DNA of 64,000 nucleotides, taken from NCBI GenBank assembly GCA_030426845.1, contig JAUHXR010000003.1:18084-82083 (forward strand). Direction: 5' to 3'. The stretch is from Polyangia bacterium (GTDB lineage Bacteria; Myxococcota_A; Polyangia; Polyangiales; Sandaracinaceae). A program made the translations under genes and the position numbers. The notes beneath the pieces were generated by a model, which was given only the letters and a program-made list of their open reading frames with translations, did no database searches and was not told the origin of the DNA. Below are positions 50,625 through 60,185 of this stretch, piece by piece. Within the stretch, counting starts at the first letter, position 1; every line of letters begins with the position of its first letter.

Positions 50625-51941
50625 TCACTCGCTCTCTTTTGCCGCCTCGGTCGTCTCTGCTGCCTCGGGCTGAGACGGTGCATCGGTGACCGTAGCCCGG
50701 TCGAGCAGGAACTCAAGGAGCTTGTCCTCGAGCAGCTTGTTCTCGAGGGTCTCACGCTTCTCGCCGGCGTACTCGACGCGCACCTTGGCGATGTGCTTGC
50801 CGGTCTCGTCGGCGATCTCCTGGAGCCGGGCGTCGACCTCCTCCGGCTCGACCGTGATCTCCTGCTGGCGGGCCAGCTCGCCCATCACGATGGCGGCGCG
50901 CACCTTCTTCTCGGCGCGCTCCGTCATCTCGGGGCTCGAGCCGAGGTCCATCTGCTGCCCGGTCATCTGCATGAAGAACGCGAGCTCCTGGCGCATCTGC
51001 TGGGCCTGCTGCTCGACCAGCGACGGCGGGACGGGGACCGGGTTCTTCTCGACGAGGCGCTCGATCACCTGCTCGCGGAGCGCGCTCTTGGCGCGCCCCT
51101 CGGCCGCCTCGACCAGCTTCGCGCGGATCGCGTCGCGCATCTCCGCCAGGGTCTCGTGCTCGCCGACGTCCTTGGCCAGCTCGTCGTCGAGCGCGGGCAG
51201 GACCTTCTCGCGGAGCTCGGTGACCTTGACCCGGAAGAGCGCGCGCTTGTTCTTGAGGTCGGGGTTCGGGGTGTCGTCGTCGTAGGCGACGCGGATCTCC
51301 ACCTCCTCGCCCGGCTGCTTGCCGGTGAGGCCCTCCTCGAACTCCGGCAGCAGCCGGCCGCCGCCGAGCTCGACCTTGCGCTCGGTCGCGGCCATGTCGT
51401 CCTTGGACTCGCCGTCGATCTCGACCGTGTAGTCGATCGTCAGCAGGTCGCCGGCGCGGGCGGGGCGGGGCTCCTCGGGGGTGATGATCTCGGCGTGCTG
51501 CTGACGCAGGCGCTCGACCTCCTCGTCCACCGCGTCGTCGCCCACCTCGCTCGAGGGGCGCATGACCTCGAGGCCGTCCACCACGATCGCCTCGACCTTC
51601 GGGCGGACCTCGACCTTCGCCTTGAACGCGAGCGGCTCGCCGCGGGTGATGCTCGGCAGGTCGTCGACCTGGGGCGAGGCGACGAGCGGCAGCTCGTGCT
51701 CGCGGACCGCCGCGAGGAGGCCCTCCTCGACGAGGGTCGCGACGACCTCGTTCTGCACCTGGGGGCCGTACAGCTTCTGCAGCACGCCGCGCGGGACCTT
51801 GCCCGGGCGGAAGCCGCGCACGCGCGCGCTCTTCTGCAGCTTGCCGTAGCTCGCGTTGAGGCCCTGCTGGACCCGGTCCCAGGGCACCTCCACGGAGAGC
51901 TCCACGGTCACGGGATCGATCTCGTTCACCTGCGATTGCAT
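50625..51941 (-). CDS. tig: Trigger factor
   Basis: The 438-residue protein starts MQSQVNEIDPVTVELSVEVP and holds the ribosome-binding signature close to GFRPGKVPRGVL. The FKBP-type peptidyl-prolyl isomerase domain follows (GDLLTIDYTVEIDGE), then the helical arms. It is the ribosome-associated chaperone for nascent chains. GAAGG precedes the chosen ATG; longer starts up to 52112 lack family similarity. It is the first gene of the tig-clpP-clpX-lon series. The 229 bp upstream show no clear promoter. Confidence 0.96.
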   Translation of the reverse strand: MQSQVNEIDPVTVELSVEVPWDRVQQGLNASYGKLQKSARVRGFRPGKVPRGVLQKLYGPQVQNEVVATLVEEGLLAAVREHELPLVASPQVDDLPSITRGEPLAFKAKVEVRPKVEAIVVDGLEVMRPSSEVGDDAVDEEVERLRQQHAEIITPEEPRPARAGDLLTIDYTVEIDGESKDDMAATERKVELGGGRLLPEFEEGLTGKQPGEEVEIRVAYDDDTPNPDLKNKRALFRVKVTELREKVLPALDDELAKDVGEHETLAEMRDAIRAKLVEAAEGRAKSALREQVIERLVEKNPVPVPPSLVEQQAQQMRQELAFFMQMTGQQMDLGSSPEMTERAEKKVRAAIVMGELARQQEITVEPEEVDARLQEIADETGKHIAKVRVEYAGEKRETLENKLLEDKLLEFLLDRATVTDAPSQPEAAETTEAAKESE

Positions 51942-52170
51942 CGGCACGCCTTCGCTCGGGAGAGGAGCCGCGGCTCCGCCTCGCTCTGTCGGGGGAGTGA
52001 GCTCGGGTTTGCAGAGCCCCGCGCTCACGACCTCTCGCCCCGACCCTCGGCCCAGCACGGCAGGCCTCGACTCGGGGTGCTTCCACGCCCTCCGCCGCTC
52101 CGTTTCGCGCACGCCGCGAGCCCGAACCGGACGACAGGGTCCCGACGTCTAGCGCCCTGGCTCCGCGGGG

Positions 52171-53550
52171 TCAACCGCCGCGCGGAGGCTCGGGCGGGAG
52201 CCCGGCGGCGAAGGCTTCGAAGGCCTGGACGACGGGGGCCTGCAGCGCCGGGTCGAGGCCGCGGACGAGGAGCACCGCGCGGCCGCGCCGCTCGACCCGC
52301 TGGCGCTCCGGCGGGCTCGCGGTGGTGGCGGCGGCTCGCGCGGCCTGCTCGGCCTCGGCCGCCTCGCCCGCGTCGTCCCAGGCGGTGAACCAGATCGCGG
52401 CCGTCTCGCCCGTCGCCGCCCGGTACACCCGCAGCCGATCGCCGCTCCACCCCTCGGCCGCGCTCGCGTCCCGCTCCGTCCGAGCGTCGGCGCGGCCCAG
52501 CGCGAGGTAGATGCTCATCTCCAGCTCGCCGAGGGTCTCCTCCTCGAACGGGGCGAGGCCCGCCGCCTCGAGGGACGGCCAGGCGGGGAGGGTGATCGGG
52601 TCGGGGCGCTCGTCCCGGGCGTAGCGCTCCGGGTGGAGGACCTGCTCGGTGGAGACCGGGGTGCGCCGGTGCGCCTCGTCGACGCCGCGCCAGCCGGCCT
52701 CGCCGTGGAGCATCGCGCAGAACAGCATCCCGTCGAGGTATCGGGACACGAGCGGGATCCGCACGATCGGGGGCGCCGAGTCCATCTCCGCGCCCTGGAC
52801 GCCGCCCGAGGGGTTATCACGGATGAGCATGCGCAGCAGCGCCGGGTTGGAGGTGAGGCGTCGCAGGGTCTGGCCCTGGGTCTCCATCATGTGGCCGATC
52901 ATCGCGAGGGTGGCGTCCCCCTCGACCAGGGCGGCGAAGGCGTTGTCCCCGTCGATCGAGCGCTCCTCCTCATAGCGCTCGCCGAGCGCGAGCCGCTGGT
53001 CCTGGAGCGCGTGCACCAGCTCGTGGACCACCACCATCTCGGCCTCGCCCAGCCCGCTCGCGCTGGCGCCGTCGAGCTGCGTCGTCACGTCCTCGCGCAC
53101 GACGAGGAGCCCGCGCTCCGGGTCGTAGTAGCCGACGATCTGCTCGCCGAGGACCCGCACGATCAGCTCGGCGATGTCGAGGTCCGGCGGCAACAGACCC
53201 ACCGCGACGTAGAAGACCCGCGAGCGCTCGAGCTCCTCCTCGTCGATCTGATCGCGTACGAACTGCGTGATCACGTCGCGGTCCTGGACGCGGATGGGCA
53301 CCTCGCGCTCGAACCGGAGGCCGCGGATCCGCTCGGCGATCCGAGAGAGCCGCTGCATCGCGCGCCGCTCCGACTCGGTCGGCGGGCGGCCGGGGACCTC
53401 CGCGAGGGGGTCGGGTGGGGCGGAGCGCTCGGCCCCGCCCGTCCAGTCGACGCGGACCGGCTCGCGCCGCGCGGGCGCCGGATCGCCGCAGGCGCTGGCT
53501 CCGGGGAGGGCCGCGAGGAGAGCGGCGAGCGCGGTGAGGCGGCGCATCAT
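52171..53550 (-). CDS. Zinc metalloprotease-like lipoprotein
   Basis: The 459-residue protein has a signal peptide with Cys21 in GASACGD as a probable lipid site. The zincin motif is HELVH (176-180) with a candidate third ligand Glu210 in ALVEGDA, the arrangement of gluzincins. It resembles uncharacterised myxobacterial peptidases with an exported catalytic domain. The ATG overlaps the rnj stop by four bases, so the two are co-translated, which is a curious coupling of a secreted peptidase with a cytoplasmic RNase. Confidence 0.75.
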   Translation of the reverse strand: MMRRLTALAALLAALPGASACGDPAPARREPVRVDWTGGAERSAPPDPLAEVPGRPPTESERRAMQRLSRIAERIRGLRFEREVPIRVQDRDVITQFVRDQIDEEELERSRVFYVAVGLLPPDLDIAELIVRVLGEQIVGYYDPERGLLVVREDVTTQLDGASASGLGEAEMVVVHELVHALQDQRLALGERYEEERSIDGDNAFAALVEGDATLAMIGHMMETQGQTLRRLTSNPALLRMLIRDNPSGGVQGAEMDSAPPIVRIPLVSRYLDGMLFCAMLHGEAGWRGVDEAHRRTPVSTEQVLHPERYARDERPDPITLPAWPSLEAAGLAPFEEETLGELEMSIYLALGRADARTERDASAAEGWSGDRLRVYRAATGETAAIWFTAWDDAGEAAEAEQAARAAATTASPPERQRVERRGRAVLLVRGLDPALQAPVVQAFEAFAAGLPPEPPRGG

Positions 53551-55214
53551 CGGCGGGGGACGCGGGTGACCATCGCGTAGCAGAGCGGCTTCTTACTCAA
53601 GCGCTTATGGAAGTAGCGCCGCATCGCCCGGACCGCCGCCTGCTCGATGTCGTCCTCCGTCGGGCGCTCGGCCACCCAGCGGGTCCGCCGCAGCGCGTCG
53701 CGCACATAGTCGCAGGCGTCATCGAGCAGCTCGGGCTCGATCTCCTCGCGGACGACCCCGCGCGTGATCAGATCGATCGGCGCGATCGGCTTGCCCGCGT
53801 CGTCCACCACCGCGGAGACGATCGCCACCCCGAGCTCCGCGAGGAGGCGCCGGTCCTTGAGCACCTGGGCGTCGAGCGCGCGGCCCCGCTCGCGGTGCAC
53901 CCGCCCGGTCGGCGCGTGGCCGGCGACCGAGAGGCCGTCCTCGTCGAGGTGGATGATCGCGCCGTCCTCGGCGATCAGGGTCTCGGCCACCCCGCAGCCC
54001 TCGGCGAGCTCGGCGTGAGCCGCCAGGTGCATGTAGGTCCCGTGCACCGGGAGGAAGCACTCGGGGGCGAGCGCCTCGATGAGCTGGCGCTGCTCCTCGC
54101 GGTGGGCGTGCCCGCTCACGTGGATGGCGGGGGACACCGCGCGCCAGAGCACGTCGACGCCGCGCCGCTCGAGCGCGTTGATGAGGGGGAAGACCGACGA
54201 CTCGCAGCCGGGGATGATCCGCGCCGAGTGGATGACGAGGTCGCCCGGCTCGACGGAGAGGTCCGGGTGGGTGTCGAGCGCGATCCGCGCGAACGCGGCC
54301 GGCGGCTCGCCCTGGGTGCCGGTCGCGAGCGCGAGCACCCGCTCGGGCGGCAGGTCACGCAGGGCCTCGGAGCCGACCTCGACGTCGGCGAGGTCCGGCA
54401 GGTAGCCGGTGTCCATGCCGATCTTCGCGTGCATCCGCAGCGAGCGCCCGAGCAGGGCGAGCTTGCGGCCGGTGCGCCGCGCGATGTCCGCGAGCGAACG
54501 CACCCGGTGCACGTTCGAGGCGAACAGCGTCACCACCACGCGCCGCTCGGCCGCGGCCACGATCGCCTCGAGGGCGTCCGCGACCGAACGCTCGGTGCCG
54601 GTGCGCCCCTCGGTGATCGCGTTGGTGCTGTCGCTGAGGAGCAGGCGCACGCCCTCTTCGTCGCGGAGCCGCTGGAGCCGCGGGAAGTCGAACTCCTCGC
54701 CGTCGGTCGGCTCGGGATCGACCTTGAAGTCGCCGCTGTGGACGATCACCCCCTGCGGCGTCCGCAGGATCAGCCCGGTGCAGTCCGGCATCGAGTGTGT
54801 GACGCGGTAGGGCTCGATCTCGAACGGGCCAAGCGGGATCCGATCGCCGGGGCCGATCGCGGTGATCTCGTGGCGCTGCTCGCCGACCGGGTGCTGGGCG
54901 AGGCGCTCGCGGAGGACGCCGAGCGCGTAGGGCGGGCCGTAGATCGGGGCGCGGCAGAGCTCGAGGAGGTAGGGCACCGCGCCCACGTGATCTTCGTGGC
55001 CGTGGGTCAGGACGATGCCGCGGAGGCTCTCCGGATCGCGCGCGAGCCAGCCGAAGTCGGCGTGCGTGACGTCGACCCCGACGTCGCGTCCCTCGAAGGT
55101 GAGGCCGCAGTCGATGACCACGCGATCGCCGCCGTGCTCGACAACGAGGCAGTTCATCCCGATCTCGCCGAGGCCACCGAGCGGGATCAGTCGAACCGGG
55201 GAGGGGGCGGACAC
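53547..55214 (-). CDS. rnj: Ribonuclease J
   Basis: The 555-residue protein has the metallo-beta-lactamase motif TLTHGHEDHVGA-like LTHGHEDHVGAVPYL, the beta-CASP elements SGDFKVDPEPTDGEEFDF, SDSTNA, LALATGTQGEP and SGHAHREEQRQL, and the C-terminal domain. It is a 5'-to-3' exo- and endoribonuclease in mRNA decay and rRNA maturation. I choose GTG 55214 because it puts the family start (VRLIPLGGLGEIGMN) near the N-terminus. TATAGA sits six bases before it, so the message may be leaderless. The gene diverges from the TIGR04551-like gene across 99 bp. Confidence 0.93.
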   Translation of the reverse strand: MSAPSPVRLIPLGGLGEIGMNCLVVEHGGDRVVIDCGLTFEGRDVGVDVTHADFGWLARDPESLRGIVLTHGHEDHVGAVPYLLELCRAPIYGPPYALGVLRERLAQHPVGEQRHEITAIGPGDRIPLGPFEIEPYRVTHSMPDCTGLILRTPQGVIVHSGDFKVDPEPTDGEEFDFPRLQRLRDEEGVRLLLSDSTNAITEGRTGTERSVADALEAIVAAAERRVVVTLFASNVHRVRSLADIARRTGRKLALLGRSLRMHAKIGMDTGYLPDLADVEVGSEALRDLPPERVLALATGTQGEPPAAFARIALDTHPDLSVEPGDLVIHSARIIPGCESSVFPLINALERRGVDVLWRAVSPAIHVSGHAHREEQRQLIEALAPECFLPVHGTYMHLAAHAELAEGCGVAETLIAEDGAIIHLDEDGLSVAGHAPTGRVHRERGRALDAQVLKDRRLLAELGVAIVSAVVDDAGKPIAPIDLITRGVVREEIEPELLDDACDYVRDALRRTRWVAERPTEDDIEQAAVRAMRRYFHKRLSKKPLCYAMVTRVPRR

Positions 55215-55313
55215 GGCCGATCTATAGCCGAATAAGGCGGGGTCGGGGGGGTTGGGCGTGGGCTCGCGCGCGATTGCCCGGTCCCCGGGCACGTGTTAGC
55301 ACCGCCCCGACTG

Positions 55314-57425
55314 ATGAGACGCTTCCTCCTGGCTTCGATCGTCGCGCTCTGCGCGCCCCTGGCCGCGCCCCTCGGGGCGTGGGCTCAGCCCGCCGCCCAG
55401 GAAGGCGAAGGGGAGCCCGGCGAGGGCGGTGAGGGCGGTGAGTCCGACCCTGAAGAGGATCCCGACGCCGACTGGGCGGACGAGGACGCAGAAGAGGACG
55501 AGCCGTCCCTTCGCGCGCCCGAGATGGAGAACCTCCAGCTCCGCGACCTCGACGACGAGGACGAGGGGGACGACGAGGACGAGGGCGACGAGGGAGACGA
55601 CGCGGACGACGACGAGCTGCCGTCCCCGGCCGAGGCCCAGGCCCGGCTCGAGGAGATCGAGGAGGGCGACGGAACCGACCCGACCGTCGCGCGCTGGACG
55701 AGCCCCCAGACCGTGTTCGATCTGCACGGCTACATGCGCTTCCGCGGCGAGTTCCAGGACAACTTCTTCCTCGACCGTGTGGTCAACGAGGGCGGCACGG
55801 ACAGCATGGGCCGCTACGTGCCGGGCCAGGTGGCTCTCCCGTTCGCGCTGTTCCGCCCGGCCGAGGACGGCGTCGAGGCCTGCGGTGACTCCGGCAGCGA
55901 GGTCTGCGACCAGAACGCGAACGCCTTCGCGAACATGCGCCTGCGGCTCGAGCCGACCATCCACCTCTCGGACGACGTCCGGGTGCGGATGCAGCTCGAC
56001 GTGTTCGACAACATGGTGCTCGGCTCGACCCCGAACAGCCTGGGGGTCGGCCCCGCGAGCTTCGGCACCGGCGCCGACCACTTCATCGATCCCTACTACC
56101 GCTACGAGCGGACCTCGATGGTCCCCGTCGACACGGCGACCACCACGCTGCTCCCGCCGCAGCAGGGCGTGAACTCGCTGCAGGACAGCATCGTCGCCCG
56201 CCGCGCCTGGGCCGAGGTCCGCAACCGCACCCTCGGCGAGCTCCGCTTCGGCCGCATGGGCAGCCACTGGGGTCTCGGCATCCTCGCCAACGGCGGCTCG
56301 GGTCTCGACTCGGACTACCAGACCGACGTCGACCGGGTGATGCTGATCACCCGCCTCGCCGGCATCTACCTCTTCGGCGCGTGGGACTTCGCCTCCGAGG
56401 GCCTGCTCTACCAGGAGCCGGCCGACCTCGGCGGGCTGCCCTTCGACCGCAGCCGCCTCGACGACACCGACCAGTTCGTGCTCGGCGCGGCCTACCGCGC
56501 GACCGAGGAGGAGACGCGCGAGGCGCTCCAGCGCGGCGACGCGGTGTTCAACATCGGCGCCTACTTCGTCTACCGGAGCCAGACGCTGTCGTCGGCCGGC
56601 ACGACCAACCCGTTCGGCCTGTGCGTCATCTGCGGCGCCGGCGAGTCGATCGACGGCGGCGCGAACCGCCAGTTCGGCGAGGCGAGCTTCGTCCGCCGCG
56701 GCGCGGACATCTTCGTGCCGGACATCTGGGTCCAGTTCCTCTACGAGAAGCTCCGCCTCGAGCTCGAGGCGGTGATGGTGCTCGGCGAGATCGACAACCT
56801 CGGCAACACCACCTTCGACTCCGGCAACAACGCGAACCTCCTCCAGCTCGGCATCGCGTTCGAGGGTGAGTACCGGCTGCTCAACGACCAGCTCGGCATC
56901 TACTTCAACGCCGGCTACGCGAGCGGGGACGCGGACCAGGAGGGGCTCAGCGCGATCGAAGGCGGCCTCGCCCGGCAGCGGAGCGACGATCGGACGTACA
57001 GCACGTTCTCGTTCCACCCGAACTACCGCATCGACCTCATCTTCTGGCGCAACATCATGCGGCAGGTCTCGGGCGCGTATTACTTCCGCCCCGGCCTCAG
57101 CTACGACTTCATCCGCAACAGCTTCGGCCAGCTCCTCGGGGCGCGCGCCGACGTGGTCTGGAGCCGCGCGTCGCAGCCCATCCAGAGCTACGGCAACGCC
57201 GACGACCTCGGGGTCGAGATCGACGTGTCGCTCTACTACCGCTCCGAGGACGGGCCCGACCTCCTCGACGGCTTCTACGCCCAGGCGCAGTGGGGCATCT
57301 TCTTCCCGCTCGACGGCCTGAACTACCTGCCGGGCACGCCCGGGATCGTCGACACGAACATGGACGGCCGGGCGGAGCTCGGGAACGCGATGACGTTCCG
57401 GCTGCTCCTCGGCGTGCAGTACTGA
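55314..57425 (+). CDS. Outer-membrane beta-barrel protein, TIGR04551-like
   Basis: The 703-residue protein has a signal peptide (MRRFLLASIVALCAPLAAPL), then a long acidic disordered part (35-120, e.g. DEDEGDDEDEGDEGDDADDD), and a beta-barrel beginning at about 130 (DLHGYMRFRGEFQDNFFLD). The core GRMGSHWGLGILANGGSGLD and DYQTDVDRVM resembles the family-defining stretch of TIGR04551 proteins found in myxobacteria. Two Cys are conserved-looking at CVICG. The protein ends in an aromatic residue (Tyr), typical of BAM-assembled barrels. Substrate unknown. Confidence 0.82.
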   Translation: MRRFLLASIVALCAPLAAPLGAWAQPAAQEGEGEPGEGGEGGESDPEEDPDADWADEDAEEDEPSLRAPEMENLQLRDLDDEDEGDDEDEGDEGDDADDDELPSPAEAQARLEEIEEGDGTDPTVARWTSPQTVFDLHGYMRFRGEFQDNFFLDRVVNEGGTDSMGRYVPGQVALPFALFRPAEDGVEACGDSGSEVCDQNANAFANMRLRLEPTIHLSDDVRVRMQLDVFDNMVLGSTPNSLGVGPASFGTGADHFIDPYYRYERTSMVPVDTATTTLLPPQQGVNSLQDSIVARRAWAEVRNRTLGELRFGRMGSHWGLGILANGGSGLDSDYQTDVDRVMLITRLAGIYLFGAWDFASEGLLYQEPADLGGLPFDRSRLDDTDQFVLGAAYRATEEETREALQRGDAVFNIGAYFVYRSQTLSSAGTTNPFGLCVICGAGESIDGGANRQFGEASFVRRGADIFVPDIWVQFLYEKLRLELEAVMVLGEIDNLGNTTFDSGNNANLLQLGIAFEGEYRLLNDQLGIYFNAGYASGDADQEGLSAIEGGLARQRSDDRTYSTFSFHPNYRIDLIFWRNIMRQVSGAYYFRPGLSYDFIRNSFGQLLGARADVVWSRASQPIQSYGNADDLGVEIDVSLYYRSEDGPDLLDGFYAQAQWGIFFPLDGLNYLPGTPGIVDTNMDGRAELGNAMTFRLLLGVQY

Positions 57426-57496
57426 GCGGCTCCGCTGACTGCGCGGACCCGCTGCGCGGGCCGAGGCTGCGCTCCGCCCGTCGGCGGGGCTCGATC

Positions 57497-58318
57497 TCAG
57501 AGGGTCACGAGCGTCTCGCCCTGGGCCTCGAGCCGGGCGTGGAGCGCGCGGAGGCTCGCGTCGGCCGGGCAGGCGCAGAGCCCCTCGAAGGCGGCCTGGC
57601 GCGCGCGGTCGGGCTCGCCGCGCTGCTCGTAGGCCTCCGCGAGGAGGCGCCACACCTGGGGCCAGTCGGGCGCCTCGAGGCTCGCGCTCGACAGCGCGGT
57701 GATCGCCTCCTCGACCTTGCCGAGCCGGAGCGCGGCCTGGGCGTGAATCACGAGCAGGTCCTCGTCGAGCAGCTCCTCGAGGAGCGCGGTCTGGGTGATC
57801 TCGAACGCGAGGTCGGGGCGCTGATCGGCCATGAGCTCCTGGGCGAGCATCGTGGGCTCCTCGTCGGTCGGCGCGATGAGGTAGGCGCGGGCTCGTAGCT
57901 CGAGGCTCGCGCTCTTCTTGATGCGATCGAGCGACGAGTCTCCGGGATCGACCTCGAGGCCGCGACGCGCGACCTGGAGCGCGCGCGCGCTCTTGCCGCG
58001 CTGCCACAGCACCTCGGCGAGGTGGCGCCACGGCTCGAGCCACCCCGGGTCGGCCTTGGCGGCGCGGGTGAGCGCGAGCTGGGCGGTCGCGAGCTCACCC
58101 GCCTTGGCGAGGGCCACCCCGTGGGCGAGGAGGAGATCGGTGTCCGTGGGATCGTCCTCGAGGGCCGCGCGCGTCAGCTCGAGCGCCTCCTCGAGGCGCC
58201 CCTTACCGATGAGCTCCTGGGCGAGGAGCGAGGGCTCGTCCTTGTGGGGGTCGCTGCGAAAGCGGAGCACGCGGAGGTCGAGGCGGTAGCGGGGATCGGC
58301 GGCGGTCGTCTGGCCCAT
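57497..58318 (-). CDS. TPR protein
   Basis: The 273-residue protein has five to six tetratricopeptide repeats (EEALELTRAALEDDPTDTDL, AGELATAQLALTRAAKADPG, GKVEEAITALSSASLEAPDW), with no signal peptide. A near-duplicate opening appears in residues 25-33 and 158-166 (PSLLAQELI, PTMLAQELM), which suggests an internal duplication. It acts as an interaction scaffold. It diverges from radA across 163 bp that contain four 14-bp repeats. Confidence 0.8.
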   Translation of the reverse strand: MGQTTAADPRYRLDLRVLRFRSDPHKDEPSLLAQELIGKGRLEEALELTRAALEDDPTDTDLLLAHGVALAKAGELATAQLALTRAAKADPGWLEPWRHLAEVLWQRGKSARALQVARRGLEVDPGDSSLDRIKKSASLELRARAYLIAPTDEEPTMLAQELMADQRPDLAFEITQTALLEELLDEDLLVIHAQAALRLGKVEEAITALSSASLEAPDWPQVWRLLAEAYEQRGEPDRARQAAFEGLCACPADASLRALHARLEAQGETLVTL

Positions 58319-58374
58319 GAGACCCACATGCCGAACGCGCGCTCGCGCGGGCAAGAAATCGGCATATCGTCCGT

Positions 58375-58430
58375 CGCGCTCCGTTCCTCGCGCTCCGTTC
58401 CTCGCGCTGCGTCCCTCGCGCTGCGTCCCT
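58375..58430 (+). repeat. Four 14-bp tandem repeats between the TPR gene and radA
   Basis: Two units of CGCGCTCCGTTCCT are followed directly by two units of CGCGCTGCGTCCCT (58375-58430). The two pairs differ at two positions, so one duplication seems to have followed another. The repeats lie in the intergenic region of two divergent genes and may hold binding sites. Confidence 0.85.
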
Positions 58431-58481
58431 CGCGTTTCCGTCAGTCGCAACGGCGAGCGCGCGTCCGACGATGCTCTGGCC

Positions 58482-59888
58482 ATGACCTCCTCGAAGAACC
58501 GCCTCGCCAAGAAGGCCAAGACCCTCTTCGTCTGCTCCGACTGCGGGGCGGACACCCCGCGCTGGCTCGGCAAGTGCCCGAGCTGCGGCGCGTGGAACAC
58601 GCTGGCCGAGCGCCGCGTGCGTCCGGCGCCGGCCGGCGCGCGTGGGGTCAGCCCCGCGCTCGCGCCGGCCCGGCCCGCCACCCCGATCGGCGAGGTCGAG
58701 GCCGACGGCGCGGCGCGCGCGAGCTGCGGCATCGGCGAGCTCGATCGGGTGCTCGGCGGCGGCGCGGTCGCGGGCAGCGCGGTCCTCCTCGGGGGTGACC
58801 CCGGCATCGGCAAGAGCACCCTGTTGATGCAGGCCCTCGCGGGCCTCGCGCGCGAGGGGCGGCCGGGGCTCTACGTGAGCGGGGAGGAGAGCGCGGCCCA
58901 GGTCGCGGCGCGCGCGCGGCGTCTCGACGTCGATTCGCGTCACCTCCTCGTCCAGGCCGCGACCGAGCTCGAGTCGATCGAGGAGACCCTCACCGAGGTC
59001 CGGCCGGGCGTCCTGGTGGTCGACAGCGTGCAGACGATCCGCACCGCGTCCATCGAGTCGGTGGCGGGCAGCGTCGGCCAGATCCGTGCGGTCGCGTCGC
59101 GGCTCATCGAGGTGGCCAAGCGCGAGGGCATCACGCTCTTCCTCATCGGCCACGTGACGAAGGACGGCAACCTCGCGGGCCCCAAGGTCCTCGAGCACCT
59201 CGTCGATACGGTGCTCAGCTTCGAGGGCGACCCGTCCGGCGCGTTTCGCCTGGTGCGCACCGCCAAGAACCGGTTCGGGCCGGCCCACGAGGTGGGGGTG
59301 TTCGAGATGGTGGAGGAGGGCCTCCGCGAGGTCCCCGACCCGAGCAAGCTGTTCCTCGCCGAGCGCCTCGAGCGGGCCGCGGGATCGGTCGTGCTCCCCA
59401 CCTCCGAGGGCACGCGCCCGCTCCTCGTCGAGGTCCAGGCGCTCGTCGCGCCCGCGGTCTACGGCTCGGCGCGGCGGGTCTCCTCGGGGCTCGACGGCAG
59501 CCGGCTCGCGATCCTCCTCGCGGTGCTCGACCGCAAGGCGGACGTCCACGTGCTCGATCAGGACGTCTTCGCGTCGGTGGCGGGCGGCGCCCGCGTCGCC
59601 GAGCGCGCGCTCGATCTCGCGCTCGCCCTCGCGGTGGTCTCGTCCCTCCGGGAGCGCCCGCTCCCCACCGACCTGGTGGCGTTCGGTGAGGTCGGCCTGG
59701 CGGGGGAGGTCCGTGCCGTGCCCCGCGCCGTCCAGCGCCTCGCCGAGGCAAAGAAGCTCGGGTTCTCACGCGCGATCCTTCCGCAAGGGAACCTGTCGCG
59801 GATCAACGGTGACGCCCCCGAGGGGATCACGCTCGTCGGGGTCCGCTCCCTCGCCGACGCGCTCAGCGCGATCCTCGAGATGGGCTAG
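58482..59888 (+). CDS. radA: DNA repair protein RadA
   Basis: The 468-residue protein has the N-terminal zinc finger (Cys18, 21, 32, 35), a RecA-like ATPase with Walker A GGDPGIGKST (104-113), the RadA-specific KNRFG motif (262-266) and the Lon-like C-terminal domain (VAFGEVGLAGEVRAVPR). It promotes branch migration in recombination. The ATG at 58482 fits the family start. It may be preceded by regulatory repeats at 58375-58430. A 7-bp perfect hairpin follows about 20 bases after the stop. Confidence 0.96.
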   Translation: MTSSKNRLAKKAKTLFVCSDCGADTPRWLGKCPSCGAWNTLAERRVRPAPAGARGVSPALAPARPATPIGEVEADGAARASCGIGELDRVLGGGAVAGSAVLLGGDPGIGKSTLLMQALAGLAREGRPGLYVSGEESAAQVAARARRLDVDSRHLLVQAATELESIEETLTEVRPGVLVVDSVQTIRTASIESVAGSVGQIRAVASRLIEVAKREGITLFLIGHVTKDGNLAGPKVLEHLVDTVLSFEGDPSGAFRLVRTAKNRFGPAHEVGVFEMVEEGLREVPDPSKLFLAERLERAAGSVVLPTSEGTRPLLVEVQALVAPAVYGSARRVSSGLDGSRLAILLAVLDRKADVHVLDQDVFASVAGGARVAERALDLALALAVVSSLRERPLPTDLVAFGEVGLAGEVRAVPRAVQRLAEAKKLGFSRAILPQGNLSRINGDAPEGITLVGVRSLADALSAILEMG

Positions 59889-59908
59889 GGCATTTCGAGG
59901 AGGAGTGA

Positions 59909-59925
59909 CGCCGCGTCGCGCGGCG
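59909..59925 (+). terminator. Hairpin after radA
   Basis: CGCCGCG-TCG-CGCGGCG is a perfect 7-bp stem with a 3-nt loop 20 bases after the radA stop. No T run follows, so Rho-independent termination is uncertain. Confidence 0.35.
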
Positions 59926-60016
59926 AGGGCCGGCGGGATTGCCATGAATCGCTGTTCCGAGTGACTAGGGAGTGTCTTCAAAGGGACGGGCCGAGGGCCC
60001 AGTCCCCCCCGTGAGC

Positions 60017-60052
60017 GTCCTCCTCCTCGCGCACGTCCTCCTCCTCGCGCAC
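60017..60052 (+). repeat. Two 18-bp direct repeats in the gap after radA
   Basis: GTCCTCCTCCTCGCGCAC occurs twice in tandem (60017-60034 and 60035-60052) with a partial third unit. It lies in the 297-bp non-coding segment 59889-60185, which otherwise shows only the radA hairpin and a GGGCC/GGCCC pair near 59989. Confidence 0.75.
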
Positions 60053-60185
60053 GTCCTCGTCCTTGTCGGTCGGCCGCGGCCAGGCGCTCTCGTCTCTTCA
60101 GCCGAGAGGAGAGGAGGCTGGGAGGGGGCGAAGAGCGTACGCCCCGCGGTCATCGACGAGGCTGCTCGCGCAGCCTGGGCGGGAC

